Assembly: GCA_035945995.1 (NCBI GenBank)
Contig: DASYZR010000070.1
Location: 1-52,561 of the forward strand
Direction of reading: 5' to 3'
Source of the DNA: a bacterium
Lineage (GTDB): Bacteria; Sysuimicrobiota; Sysuimicrobiia; Sysuimicrobiales; Segetimicrobiaceae
Length of the DNA stretch: 52,561 nt
In this document: positions 44,717 through 52,561 of the stretch, piece by piece
How positions within the stretch are numbered: the stretch's first letter is position 1
Layout of the letters: each line of letters opens with the position of its first letter
Translations under genes and position numbers: made by a program
Notes under the pieces: generated by a model
The model's database searches: none
Told to the model about the DNA's origin: nothing
What the model saw: only the letters and a program-made list of their open reading frames with translations

Positions 44717-44745
44717 ATTATAGCAACCGCGGCCCAAGCGGTCAA
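44717..44745 (-). promoter_or_regulatory. Consensus sigma-70-type promoter of the proC T-box
   Basis: TTGACC (44745-44740), a 17-base spacer and TATAAT (44722-44717). The start of transcription is expected near 44710. It is the best housekeeping promoter in the window and fits constitutive initiation with control by the T-box downstream. Confidence 0.85.
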
Positions 44746-44789
44746 GCGAAGTTCATGTGCACGACCCGCCGCTGCCGGTTCCCGCGCAG

Positions 44790-44999
44790 TCAGACGGCCC
44801 GACTCGCGCTGAGGATCGCCTCCTCGACGATCTCGATCATGAGTGCGTGCGGCAGGCGCCCCGTGGCGCGCGCGCGCACCCGACAGTGCTCAACGACGCG
44901 AGTAGAAAAGCGGAAGGTGCTGATCGACTTCAGCGAAAGCTCGAACTGGGCGCGACTCCATGCTCCCGCAAGCGACGTATCCCGGCTCACGTGAGACAT
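44790..44999 (-). CDS. Small ribbon-helix-helix (Arc-like) protein candidate
   Basis: A 69-residue protein with a good ribosome site (GGGAGGAG, 8 bases before ATG 44999). The C-terminal half reads ISTFRFSTRVVEHCRVRARATGRLPHALMIEIVEEAILSA, which has the layout of Arc/CopG ribbon-helix-helix DNA-binding domains (short strand, helix, turn, helix ending IEIVEEAI). No toxin gene lies beside it. It could be a small transcription regulator or an orphan antitoxin. The family call is tentative. Confidence 0.5.
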   Translation of the reverse strand: MSHVSRDTSLAGAWSRAQFELSLKSISTFRFSTRVVEHCRVRARATGRLPHALMIEIVEEAILSASRAV

Positions 45000-45048
45000 A
45001 CGCAACTCCTCCCGAAGCTTCTGAGCGCTTTCATGCCCGTCTGGGGAA

Positions 45049-45070
45049 CCTCTTAGACGCCTCTTAGACG
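45049..45070. repeat. Perfect 11-bp tandem duplication
   Basis: CCTCTTAGACG occurs twice in a row (45049-45059, 45060-45070) in the divergent spacer between the small regulator and the dehydrogenase gene. It might be a paired binding site or simple slippage. Confidence 0.7.
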
Positions 45071-45160
45071 CCATCCGGTCACAGGGTGTGCCGCGCGCAT
45101 GAAGAATCTACCACCGACGAGGTTCCTCGAACCCTCCTCGCGCGAACAGAGGTGAATCAG

Positions 45161-46030
45161 GTGAGCGAACGGATCGGCTTCATCGGGCTCGGGATCATGG
45201 GCAAGCCGATGGCCGGACATCTCATCCAGGCCGGCTACCCCGTGACCGTGTGGAACCGTACACCGTCGAAGACGGCCGATCTGGTACAGGCCGGCGCCCG
45301 GCAGGGGACCTCGCCGAAAGACGTCGCCGCGCAGAGCGACATCACGGTCATCATGGTCGCCGACACGCCCGACGTGCGGCAGGTCGTTCTCGGCGCGGAC
45401 GGCGTCATCGAAGGTGCCCGCCGCGGCGGCGTGGTCGTGGACATGAGCACCATTTCCCCGGTCGCGACGCGCGAGATCGCGGAGGCCCTGGCCGCGCGGG
45501 GCATCGAGATGCTGGACGCGCCCGTCTCGGGCGGGGAGAAGGGCGCGATCGACGCGACCTTGTCCATCATGGTCGGCGGCAAGCCGGAGATCTTCGAGCG
45601 CGTCCTTCCCGCGTTCCAGCGGATGGGCAAGAACATCGTCCACATCGGGGCGCACGGCGCCGGCCAGGTCACCAAAGCCTGCAACCAACTCGTCCTGTCG
45701 CTCACGATCCTCGGCGTGGCGGAGGCGATCCACCTGGCGCGGAAGGCCGGGGTCGACCCGGCGAAGGTACGCTCGGCGCTGCTCGGCGGGTTTGCCCAGA
45801 GCCGGGTGCTGGAGCTGCACGGGCAGCGCATGCTCGACGGAAATTACGCGCCCGGGTTCCGGACGCGCCTCTACCATAAAGACATGGGCATCGTCACAGA
45901 GACCGGCCGGGCACTCGGGATGCCGCTCCTCGGCGCCGGACTCGCCGCCCAGCTCTATCAGATCGCGATGAACGAGGGGCTCGGCGAGATGGACTACTCC
46001 GTGCTCGCCAAGGTGATCGGGGACGGCTAG
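45161..46030 (+). CDS. NAD(P)-dependent beta-hydroxyacid dehydrogenase (3-hydroxyisobutyrate/tartronate-semialdehyde reductase family)
   Basis: A 289-residue dehydrogenase. The nucleotide motif GFIGLGIMGKPMAGHL is at residues 6-21. The substrate-binding motif DAPVSGGEKGA is at about 120-130, and the catalytic lysine is in GAGQVTKACNQL (about 170). Closest roles in the family are 2-hydroxy-3-oxopropionate (tartronate semialdehyde) reductase, glyoxylate/succinic semialdehyde reductase and 3-hydroxyisobutyrate dehydrogenase; the motif DAPVSGG does not separate them. GTG 45161 has AGAGGTGA upstream; GTG 45152 is in frame but lacks that spacing. The 3' end overlaps the next, convergent gene by 4 bases. 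Confidence 0.9.
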   Translation: MSERIGFIGLGIMGKPMAGHLIQAGYPVTVWNRTPSKTADLVQAGARQGTSPKDVAAQSDITVIMVADTPDVRQVVLGADGVIEGARRGGVVVDMSTISPVATREIAEALAARGIEMLDAPVSGGEKGAIDATLSIMVGGKPEIFERVLPAFQRMGKNIVHIGAHGAGQVTKACNQLVLSLTILGVAEAIHLARKAGVDPAKVRSALLGGFAQSRVLELHGQRMLDGNYAPGFRTRLYHKDMGIVTETGRALGMPLLGAGLAAQLYQIAMNEGLGEMDYSVLAKVIGDG

Positions 46031-46536
46031 ACTTCCGGTTCCAGCACGATATCCAGTTCGCCGGTCTTGGTCCCCGGCTTCGGAAGAAACACGGCCACGG
46101 TCGGCTTGAACCCCGGCACGGCTACGCGCACGTGGATGTGCGGCTGGCCGAAGCTCGAGCCCGGGAAGTCGGTCTCGAACCGATACCGCCCGCCCCCGTC
46201 GGTGATCACCGTGCCGCGGTGGATGGCATCGTACACGCCGGTCGGGCCCGCGTGCCAGATTTCGACGCGCACCCGCGGCAGCACGGCGCAATCGATCCCG
46301 GAGCGGATGACGCCCATCAGCACGAAGCCGTTGCCGACGTGGGACCGGAGCGGCGGGTTCGGCGTATAGTTGGGGTCCATGTAACCGGTGGAGGTGACGG
46401 GGCATTTGGGCGCCGTCGCCGCCCCGGCCGGCCCCCCGCTCCACGCCGTCAGGGCGGCGACGGCACACGCGGCGAGGGCCGCGCCGATCCGTCCTCCCAG
46501 GTACCCGATCCACGACCGGCGACTCCGCGCACGCAT
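46027..46536 (-). CDS. Exported intradiol-dioxygenase-like protein
   Basis: A 169-residue protein with an N-terminal export signal (about 1-40, twin arginines followed by a hydrophobic stretch and AGAA). The rest is the intradiol ring-cleavage dioxygenase beta-sandwich: VRVEIWHAGPTGVYD, TDGGGRYRFETDFPG and HIHVRV. Iron ligands in the family are two Tyr and two His. Here Y102, H133 and H135 are seen, but the second tyrosine (in the PGxY motif) reads PGSS and the RPxHIH arginine is glutamine. It may therefore be inactive or a carrier. The start is tentative; earlier in-frame codons exist. Confidence 0.72.
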   Translation of the reverse strand: MRARSRRSWIGYLGGRIGAALAACAVAALTAWSGGPAGAATAPKCPVTSTGYMDPNYTPNPPLRSHVGNGFVLMGVIRSGIDCAVLPRVRVEIWHAGPTGVYDAIHRGTVITDGGGRYRFETDFPGSSFGQPHIHVRVAVPGFKPTVAVFLPKPGTKTGELDIVLEPEV

Positions 46537-46736
46537 GATCCGGATCACCCCATGTCCCTTTCCGACGTCGGTGCCGCCCACCCCTCCACCCGCCGGCGAG
46601 GCGCCATCGGTGCGCGAGCGGATGGCGGATAGACTCCCCATCCGATAGTGTCCGGTCGCCCCGACTCCTATCATCACGCCAGCACGACGACACAATCGAA
46701 CTGCGTCGCGCGCGCGACGGAGAAGGGAACGCTCCG

Positions 46737-49700
46737 GTGCTGCTGAGTGAGTCGATCGAGCGTCTGAACCGAACGTCGCCGCGGGCGGCCGCGACGATCG
46801 ACGGCAATGAAGCGATCGCCTCCGTCGCCTACCGGGTCAACCAACTCATCGCCATCTACCCGATCACCCCCGCCTCGCCGATGGGCGAACTCGCCGACGA
46901 GTGGGCGGCGGAGGGGCGGGTCAACATCTGGGGCGCGGTGCCCCGGGTCGTCGAGATGCAATCCGAGGGGGGCGCCGCCGGCGCCGTGCACGGCGCGCTG
47001 CAGGCCGGGGCACTCTCGACCACGTTCACCGCGTCCCAGGGCCTGCTCCTGATGCTCCCCAACATGTACAAGATCGCGGGTGAGCTGACGGCATTTGCCA
47101 TGCACGTCGCGGCCCGAACGGTGGCCGCGCACGCCCTGTCGATCTTCGGCGACCACTCCGACGTCATGGCCGCCCGGCAAACGGGCTTCGCGATGCTCGC
47201 GTCCGCCTCTGTGCAGGAAGCCCACGACCTCGCCTGTGTCGCGCACGCCGCGACCCTGGGCACGCGCGTCCCGTTCCTGCACTTCTGCGACGGGTTCCGC
47301 ACCTCCCACGAACTGGCCAAGATCGAGCTGCTCGCCGACGACGACCTCCGGGCGATGATCCCCGAGGACCTGGTGGAGGCCCACCGCCGGCGGGCGCTCA
47401 CGCCCGATCATCCGGTCCTGCGCGGCACGGCGCAGAACCCCGACACCTTCTTCCAGGCCCGCGAGGCCGCCAACCCCTTCTACCTGGCCTGCCCCCAGCG
47501 GGTGCAGGAGGAGATGGACCGGTTCGCCGGTCTGACCGGCCGGCAGTACCATCTGTTCGACTACCGCGGCCACCCCGCGGCGGAGCGCGTGATCGTGCTC
47601 ATGGGATCCGGGGCCGAGACCGTCGACGAGACGGTGGACTGGCTCCTGCGGTCCGGCGAGCGGGTCGGCGTGGTCAAGGTCCGGCTCTTCCGGCCGTTCT
47701 CGGCGCAGGATTTTCTGGCGGCGCTCCCCCGAACGGTGCGGGCCATCGCGGTGCTCGACCGGACCAAGGAGCCGGGCGCGCTCGGCGAGCCGCTCTACCT
47801 CGACGTCCTCGCGGCCCTCAACGAGGCGCAGGACACCGGCGGCGCGCTCTCGCCGGGCCCGACCGTCATCGGCGGACGCTACGGTCTGTCGTCCAAGGAG
47901 TTCACGCCGGCCATGGTCATGGCGGTGTTTGCCGAGCTGGCCGCGCCGCGGCCGAAGCGGCATTTCACGATCGGCATCACGGACGACGTCACCGGCCTCT
48001 CGCTTGTGTTCGACCCGGACGCCGACATCGAACCGGACGACGTGACGCGCGCGGTCTTCTTCGGGCTCGGGTCGGACGGCACGGTGGGGGCGAACAAGAA
48101 CTCCATCAAGATCATCGGCGAAGAGACGCCGCACTATGCGCAAGGCTACTTCGTCTACGACTCCAAGAAGTCGGGCGCGATGACCGTCTCGCACCTGCGG
48201 TTCGGACCGCGGCCGATCCGGTCGGCGTACCTGATCGCACGGGCGAACTTCGTTGCGTGCCACCAGTTCGCGTTCGTCGAGCGCTACGACATGCTGCGGT
48301 ACGCCGCCCCGGGAGCGGTCTTTCTCCTGAACGCCCCGCACGGCCCCGAGGAGGTCTGGCGCCATCTCCCCCGCGAGGTGCAGGACGAGATCGTCGAGCG
48401 GCGCCTGCGATTCTACGTGATCGATGCGCTGGACGTCGCGCGCCGGGCCGGCATGGGCGGCCGGATCAACGCGGTCATGCAAACCTGCTTCTTTGCGATT
48501 TCCGGCGTGCTGGCGCGCGAGGAGGCCGTCGCCAAGATCAAGGCGGCGATTCAGCAGACGTACGGCCGCGCCGGCGACGAGGTCGTCCGGCGGAACTGGC
48601 TGGCGGTGGACGACACGCTGGCCCACCTGTACGAGGTCCACGTGCCGGCCGCGGCGAGCGCTGCGCGGCATCGACCGCCGCGGGTGTCCGCGGACGCACC
48701 CGACTTCGTCCGGCGCGTGACGGCCGTGATGCTGAGTCAGAACGGAGATCTCCTCCCCGTCAGCGCCTTCCCGCCCGACGGCACGTGGCCGGTCGGGACC
48801 GCGCAGTGGGAAAAGCGCAACATCGCCCAGGAGATCCCGGTCTGGGATCCGGAGATCTGCATCCAGTGCAACAAGTGCGCGTTCGTCTGTCCACACGCGG
48901 TCATCCGCGCGGCCGTCTACGAGCCGCGGCACCTCGACGGGGCGCCGTCCACCTTCAAATCCGCGGCCTACCGGGGGCTGGACTTCAAGGACCACCGGTA
49001 CACTCTCCAAGTCGCCCCGGAGGACTGCACTGGGTGCAGTCTGTGCGTTGCGGTGTGCCCGGTCAAGGACAAGGCGAACCCGAAGCACAAAGCCATCGAC
49101 ATGGCGCCACAGGCGCCGCTGCGGGAGGCGGAGCGCCGAAACTGGGCGTTCTTCCGGACGCTCCCGGAGCCCGACCCCGTCCGCCTGAAGTCCGACGTCA
49201 AGGAATCGCAGTTCCGCGCCCCGCTGTTCGAGTTCTCCGGAGCCTGCGCGGGATGCGGCGAGACCCCCTACCTCAAACTCCTGAGCCAGCTGGTCGGCGA
49301 CCGCGTGCTCATCGCGAATGCGACCGGCTGCTCGTCGATCTACGGCGGCAACCTGCCGACGACGCCGTGGACGGTCAACCGGGACGGCCGCGGCCCGGCG
49401 TGGTCCAATTCGCTGTTCGAGGACAACGCCGAGTTCGGGGTTGGGTTCCGGCTCGCGGTGGACGAGCTCGCCGACGAAGCCCGCGCGCTGGTCCGCCGGC
49501 TCGCCCCGCGGCTCGAGGCCGACCTGGCATCCGGCCTGCTGGACGGCGACCGGCGTGACGAGGCCGGCATCGCCGCCCAGCGCGCGCGGGTCGCCCGGCT
49601 GCGCGGACAACTCCCGGCGCTCGACGGGCCCGAAGCGCGCCGGCTCGTGAGCATCGCCGATTACCTCGTGCGCAAGAGCGTGTGGATCGTCGGCGGCGAC

Positions 49701-50378
49701 GGGTGGGCGTACGACATCGGCTACGGGGGCCTCGACCACGTCCTGGCCATGGGGCGGGACGTCAACATCCTAGTGCTGGACACCGAGGTGTACTCGAACA
49801 CCGGCGGGCAGCAGTCCAAGGCCACGCCGCGGGGCGCCGTGGCCAAGTTCGCGTCGGCAGGCAAGGCCACGGCCAAGAAGGATCTCGCGCTCCTGGCGAT
49901 GGCCTACGGCAACGTCTACGTCGCCCGGGTGGCGTTCGGCGCGAAAGATACGCAGACCGTGCGCGCGCTCCTCGAAGCGGATTCCTACCCGGGACCGTCG
50001 TTGATTCTGGCGTACAGTCCGTGTATTGCGCACGGGTACGACCTGGCGTACGGGGCGGAGCAGCAAAAACTGGCCGTAGACTCCGGCTACTGGCCGCTGC
50101 TCCGTTACGATCCGCGGCGGGCAGCCGCGGGGGAGAATCCCCTCGTGCTCGACTCACCGCCGCCGAAGGTCGATCTGACCCGGTTCCTCTACAACGAGAC
50201 GCGCTTCCGCATGGTGGAAAGCATCGACCGGCAGCGGGCGCGGGAGTTGGTGGACGGGGCAAGACGGGACGTCCAACAGCGCTACCGGCTCTACGAACAA
50301 CTGGCGCACCTGCACGGCGCGACCGCCACGGACACGACTGCGGCGGCGCCCGGGGACGGGGCTCCGAAGACGGACTGA
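46737..50378 (+). CDS. nifJ: Pyruvate:ferredoxin (flavodoxin) oxidoreductase, single-chain
   Basis: A 1213-residue enzyme interconverting pyruvate and CoA with acetyl-CoA and CO2, passing electrons to ferredoxin. The N-terminal PYR domain has AIYPITPASPMGELAD (about 39-54). The [4Fe-4S] ferredoxin-like clusters are CIQCNKCAFVCP (about 707) and CTGCSLCVAVCP (about 763). The ThDP domain starts CAGCGETPY (about 836) and has GDGWAYDIGYGG (about 987) and NTGGQQSKATPRG. The length is normal for the fused alpha-gamma-delta-beta type. It starts with GTG at 46737. The enzyme is oxygen-sensitive in most species, consistent with microaerobic life. Confidence 0.96.
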   Translation: MLLSESIERLNRTSPRAAATIDGNEAIASVAYRVNQLIAIYPITPASPMGELADEWAAEGRVNIWGAVPRVVEMQSEGGAAGAVHGALQAGALSTTFTASQGLLLMLPNMYKIAGELTAFAMHVAARTVAAHALSIFGDHSDVMAARQTGFAMLASASVQEAHDLACVAHAATLGTRVPFLHFCDGFRTSHELAKIELLADDDLRAMIPEDLVEAHRRRALTPDHPVLRGTAQNPDTFFQAREAANPFYLACPQRVQEEMDRFAGLTGRQYHLFDYRGHPAAERVIVLMGSGAETVDETVDWLLRSGERVGVVKVRLFRPFSAQDFLAALPRTVRAIAVLDRTKEPGALGEPLYLDVLAALNEAQDTGGALSPGPTVIGGRYGLSSKEFTPAMVMAVFAELAAPRPKRHFTIGITDDVTGLSLVFDPDADIEPDDVTRAVFFGLGSDGTVGANKNSIKIIGEETPHYAQGYFVYDSKKSGAMTVSHLRFGPRPIRSAYLIARANFVACHQFAFVERYDMLRYAAPGAVFLLNAPHGPEEVWRHLPREVQDEIVERRLRFYVIDALDVARRAGMGGRINAVMQTCFFAISGVLAREEAVAKIKAAIQQTYGRAGDEVVRRNWLAVDDTLAHLYEVHVPAAASAARHRPPRVSADAPDFVRRVTAVMLSQNGDLLPVSAFPPDGTWPVGTAQWEKRNIAQEIPVWDPEICIQCNKCAFVCPHAVIRAAVYEPRHLDGAPSTFKSAAYRGLDFKDHRYTLQVAPEDCTGCSLCVAVCPVKDKANPKHKAIDMAPQAPLREAERRNWAFFRTLPEPDPVRLKSDVKESQFRAPLFEFSGACAGCGETPYLKLLSQLVGDRVLIANATGCSSIYGGNLPTTPWTVNRDGRGPAWSNSLFEDNAEFGVGFRLAVDELADEARALVRRLAPRLEADLASGLLDGDRRDEAGIAAQRARVARLRGQLPALDGPEARRLVSIADYLVRKSVWIVGGDGWAYDIGYGGLDHVLAMGRDVNILVLDTEVYSNTGGQQSKATPRGAVAKFASAGKATAKKDLALLAMAYGNVYVARVAFGAKDTQTVRALLEADSYPGPSLILAYSPCIAHGYDLAYGAEQQKLAVDSGYWPLLRYDPRRAAAGENPLVLDSPPPKVDLTRFLYNETRFRMVESIDRQRARELVDGARRDVQQRYRLYEQLAHLHGATATDTTAAAPGDGAPKTD

Positions 50379-50389
50379 GGGAGCAGCGC

Positions 50390-51406
50390 ATGGACCTCTC
50401 CACGACGTACCTCGGACTCCCGCTGCCGCACCCGCTGATGCCGGGCGCCTCGCCGATGGCGGACGACCTGGACAAGGTGAAACGGCTGGAAGAGGCCGGC
50501 GCCGCCGCCATCGTCATGCACTCCCTCTTCGAGGAGCAGATCCTCCAGGAACAACTGGCCGGCGCGCATCACTTGGAACGCCACGCGGAATCGTTTGCCG
50601 AGGCCCTCTCGTTCTTCCCGCGCCCGGGCGAGCTCACCCTGGGCCCCGGGCAGTACCTGGACCAGATCGCCCGGATCAAGGCCGCGGTTCGTATCCCGGT
50701 GATTGCCTCTCTCAACGGGACCACTCCGGGCGGCTGGATCGACTATGCGGGCCGCATCCAGGAGGCCGGCGCCGACGCCCTCGAGCTCAACGTCTATCAC
50801 CTCGCGACCGACCCAGAGGAGACGGCCGAGATCGTGGAGGGCCGAGCCCTCGGCATCCTGCGGGCGGTGAAGCGGGCGGTCACGATCCCGGTCGCGGTGA
50901 AAGTGTCGCCCTCCTGCTCCGCGCTGGCCCACGCCGCGGCCGAGTTGGACGCGGCGGGCGCGGACGGCTTGGTGCTGTTCAACCGGTTCTACCAGCCCGA
51001 CATCGACGCCGAGAGCCTCGAGGTCGTCCCCACTCTGCAGCTGTCGACCAGCGCGGAGCTGCGGCAGCGGCTCCCCTGGCTGGCCGTCCTCTCACACCAC
51101 GTGCGGGCGTCGCTCGCGGTCTCCGGCGGCGTCCACACGGCCCTCGACGCGATCAAAGCGGTCATGGCGGGCGCGCACGCGGTCCAGATGGTCTCCGCGC
51201 TGCTGCTCCGGGGCCCGATGTATCTGCGCACCGTCCGGCGGGAGATGGAAGGCTGGATGGACGCGCACGAGTATACCTCGCTGCGTCAGATGCAGGGCAG
51301 CATGAACCTCGCCCGTTGTCCCGATCCCGCGGCGTTCGAGCGGGCCCACTACGTGCGGGTCCTGCAGGGCTGGAAACCGGTGTCCCTCGGAGCCGCCGGG
51401 CGCTGA
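50390..51406 (+). CDS. Dihydroorotate-dehydrogenase-like flavoprotein (PFOR-associated)
   Basis: A 338-residue TIM-barrel flavoprotein. It starts MDLSTTYLGLPLPHPLMPGASPM, with ALELNVYHLATDPEETAEIVE, VAVKVSPSCSALAHAAAEL and GADGLVLFNRFYQPDID, all typical of the dihydroorotate dehydrogenase-like family. It lies 11 bases after nifJ. Pairs of this family with PFOR occur in other bacteria; the reaction is unknown, and a true pyrimidine role is doubtful because no pyr genes are nearby. It may be an electron-transfer or regulatory partner of PFOR. Confidence 0.88.
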   Translation: MDLSTTYLGLPLPHPLMPGASPMADDLDKVKRLEEAGAAAIVMHSLFEEQILQEQLAGAHHLERHAESFAEALSFFPRPGELTLGPGQYLDQIARIKAAVRIPVIASLNGTTPGGWIDYAGRIQEAGADALELNVYHLATDPEETAEIVEGRALGILRAVKRAVTIPVAVKVSPSCSALAHAAAELDAAGADGLVLFNRFYQPDIDAESLEVVPTLQLSTSAELRQRLPWLAVLSHHVRASLAVSGGVHTALDAIKAVMAGAHAVQMVSALLLRGPMYLRTVRREMEGWMDAHEYTSLRQMQGSMNLARCPDPAAFERAHYVRVLQGWKPVSLGAAGR

Positions 51407-51451
51407 TCCGTCCTGTTCGTCTGGTAGGCTCGGCCCACGTCGTCGCGGCCG

Positions 51452-52471
51452 TCAATCGCGGGCGGGTCGTGCGGCCCGATCCACCATGAAGCGGACGGCA
51501 TCGTTCATATTGATCGGATTCACGGCCACCCCGGGATGCGCCGTGCGGTAGACGCGAAAGATCTCGTCGGCGAACGCCTGACCAATCCCGTCGACGCCCT
51601 CGAAGTCCAGGGTGACCGAGCGAAACTTCTCAAGCCCAAACAGGATCCGCCGCGCTTGAGACCGGGAAAGGTATGCTGCTCCGGCCAGGTAGAGTTTGAC
51701 CTTGACTTCGCTTCGATCGAAAGCCGGCTCTGCGCTGTTGACGCGAAACTTGTTGAAGACCTCGTCGAGGCGACGCGGGGACGCCGTGGCGAGCGAGAAA
51801 GTTGCCCGCGTTCCTCGTTTGAACGGCTTGAGCGTCTCCAGGAACACGTCCTCGATACCGTTGTCAAACCGCAGACGATGGGCGTGGCTGTCGAGGAGAA
51901 ACAGGTCTCCGACTCTTGACGTGAAGAAGATTCCCTCTCCCGAGTGCCGGGCCGGCTGAGTCGTTGTCTTGCCCTTCAGGAGATCTTCGATCGCTTCCAA
52001 CTCCGACAAAAGGCCGCGTTTCTCCATGATATTGCCGAAGACGCCGACGCCGACGTCATTCACGATGAATTGAAGTGTCTCCCGGGCCTTGCCGACTTCC
52101 ACGTCAATCGTCGGGGAGGCGGAGTGCTCGATCGCATTGTTCAGCATTTCCTGGAACGCGTACGCGAAAATCCGCTCGACATTGTCCCGCAAGGCGCGAA
52201 GGAAAGGGGCTTTGGCGCGGAGAGCATCGAACACCTCGTGCTCTCGCAGGGCGTCGTTCCTCAGACGCGCCTTGACCACTAGCCCAAGCTCCGCGGCGTG
52301 CTGCGGGAGCGCGTATGCGGCACCCCGGGTGGCCCCTGCTTTGACCAGGAGGCCGGCCGCCGCGAGGTCGCGGATCGTCCGATGGACGTACTGGCGTGAC
52401 ACCTCTCCGCGAAGCGCAGCCACCACGTCCGAGGTCTGGCGCACGCGGGTCACGAACTCTCCGGACGGCAC
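51452..52471 (-). CDS. Winged-helix/histidine-kinase-like ATPase/STAS-like (DUF4325) regulatory protein
   Basis: A 339-residue protein. The N-terminus (about 1-70) looks like a winged helix (VSRQYVHRTIRDLAAAGLL). A GHKL-type ATPase follows (about 90-230) with the N box FQEMLNNAIEHSAS and G boxes VNDVGVGVF and HSGEGIFF. The last part is a STAS-like DUF4325 domain (about 265-330, RILFGLEKFRSVTLDFEGVDGIGQAFADEIFRV). It resembles an anti-sigma/anti-anti-sigma pair fused with a DNA-binding domain. There is no obvious histidine-kinase phosphorylation site. GTG 52471 follows an in-frame stop closely; later GTG codons (VTRV) are possible starts. Confidence 0.78.
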   Translation of the reverse strand: MPSGEFVTRVRQTSDVVAALRGEVSRQYVHRTIRDLAAAGLLVKAGATRGAAYALPQHAAELGLVVKARLRNDALREHEVFDALRAKAPFLRALRDNVERIFAYAFQEMLNNAIEHSASPTIDVEVGKARETLQFIVNDVGVGVFGNIMEKRGLLSELEAIEDLLKGKTTTQPARHSGEGIFFTSRVGDLFLLDSHAHRLRFDNGIEDVFLETLKPFKRGTRATFSLATASPRRLDEVFNKFRVNSAEPAFDRSEVKVKLYLAGAAYLSRSQARRILFGLEKFRSVTLDFEGVDGIGQAFADEIFRVYRTAHPGVAVNPINMNDAVRFMVDRAARPARD

Positions 52472-52489
52472 ACGGGAGGGACGCTATCC

Positions 52490-52561
52490 ATGGCCACGAC
52501 CCGAAAGCGCACGCCGCCCGCCGGCCAGCCGGCTCCCCCACCCCCGACGGGGAGCGACGAG
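52490..52561 (+). CDS. Start of a divergent gene, cut by the window edge
   Basis: An ATG with a GGGAGGG about 10 bases upstream opens a frame (MATTRKRTPPAGQPAPPPPT) to the window end. The proline-rich, basic start resembles a disordered N-terminus. No function can be given. It starts only 18 bases from the divergent regulator. Confidence 0.45.
   Translation, partial: MATTRKRTPPAGQPAPPPPTGSDE

Noticed and set aside
46674-49739. Very long antisense open frame (over 1000 codons) opposite nifJ
   Set aside because: Its sequence is a low-complexity R/G/D/H-rich shadow caused by high GC in codon position three, with no motifs; the plus strand encodes a clear PFOR.

Overview
The window is about 52.6 kb of very GC-rich bacterial chromosome with tightly packed genes and no rRNA, tRNA, insertion sequence, phage or CRISPR that I can recognise. 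The gene content suggests a free-living heterotroph with an outer membrane (a FadL-type beta-barrel protein). It has a complex II (sdhACDB), citrate synthase, a malic enzyme, a pyruvate:ferredoxin oxidoreductase and a cytochrome bd oxidase, which together fit a microaerobic or facultative lifestyle. ABC importers for branched-chain amino acids and peptides suggest amino-acid use. The taxon cannot be fixed from sequence alone; a deep-branching, high-GC candidate phylum is my guess.

Layout. 0.1-3.6 kb: succinate dehydrogenase operon. 3.6-4.0 kb: small retropepsin-like protease. 4.0-8.6 kb (minus): livJ-livH-livM-livG-livF transporter. 8.7-13.7 kb (minus): FadL-like porin, citrate synthase, malic enzyme. 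14.0-16.3 kb (plus): Hsp20, DUF2892 membrane protein, two-CXXC thioredoxin-fold protein, OsmC and a CsoR/CstR-family repressor. 16.3-19.1 kb (minus): universal stress protein and P-type ATPase. 19.2-27.8 kb (plus): DUF202, universal stress protein, CBS-BON protein, NarL-type response regulator, cydAB, a second CBS-BON protein and a GNAT/acyl-CoA-synthetase fusion. 27.7-36.1 kb: mostly minus-strand catabolic genes (cyclic amidohydrolase, enolase-superfamily enzyme, formamidase, two-subunit ThDP decarboxylase, SAF-domain oxidoreductase), plus two frame-disrupted genes and an endonuclease III. 36.2-43.3 kb (minus): FmdB, an OsmC gene with an in-frame TGA, enoyl-CoA hydratase, ribosomal protein S1, thioesterase and a peptide ABC transporter. 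43.6-44.7 kb (minus): proC behind a T-box leader. 45-52.5 kb: hydroxyacid dehydrogenase, exported intradiol-dioxygenase-like protein, PFOR, its dihydroorotate-dehydrogenase-like partner, and a winged-helix/HATPase/STAS-like regulator.

Main points of interest. (1) The OsmC gene at 36489-36950 has TGA exactly where the family has its first redox cysteine. The frame continues to a normal C-terminus, and a 6-bp GC hairpin follows at bacterial SECIS distance, so it is a strong selenoprotein candidate. (2) proC is preceded by a consensus promoter and a T-box leader whose specifier reads as proline. (3) Two 16-bp palindromes (ATACYCTRGGGRGTAT) lie upstream of the Hsp20-to-CsoR operon and of livJ. 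They resemble CsoR-family operators, and the local repressor has the two-cysteine, no-histidine pattern of persulfide sensors. (4) The 14-28 kb block combines Hsp20, universal stress proteins, CBS-BON proteins, a P-type ATPase, cytochrome bd and a NarL-type regulator, resembling a hypoxia/dormancy regulon. (5) The 31-36 kb catabolic cluster has an unassigned substrate and three tandem 47/48-bp repeats between the two decarboxylase subunit genes.
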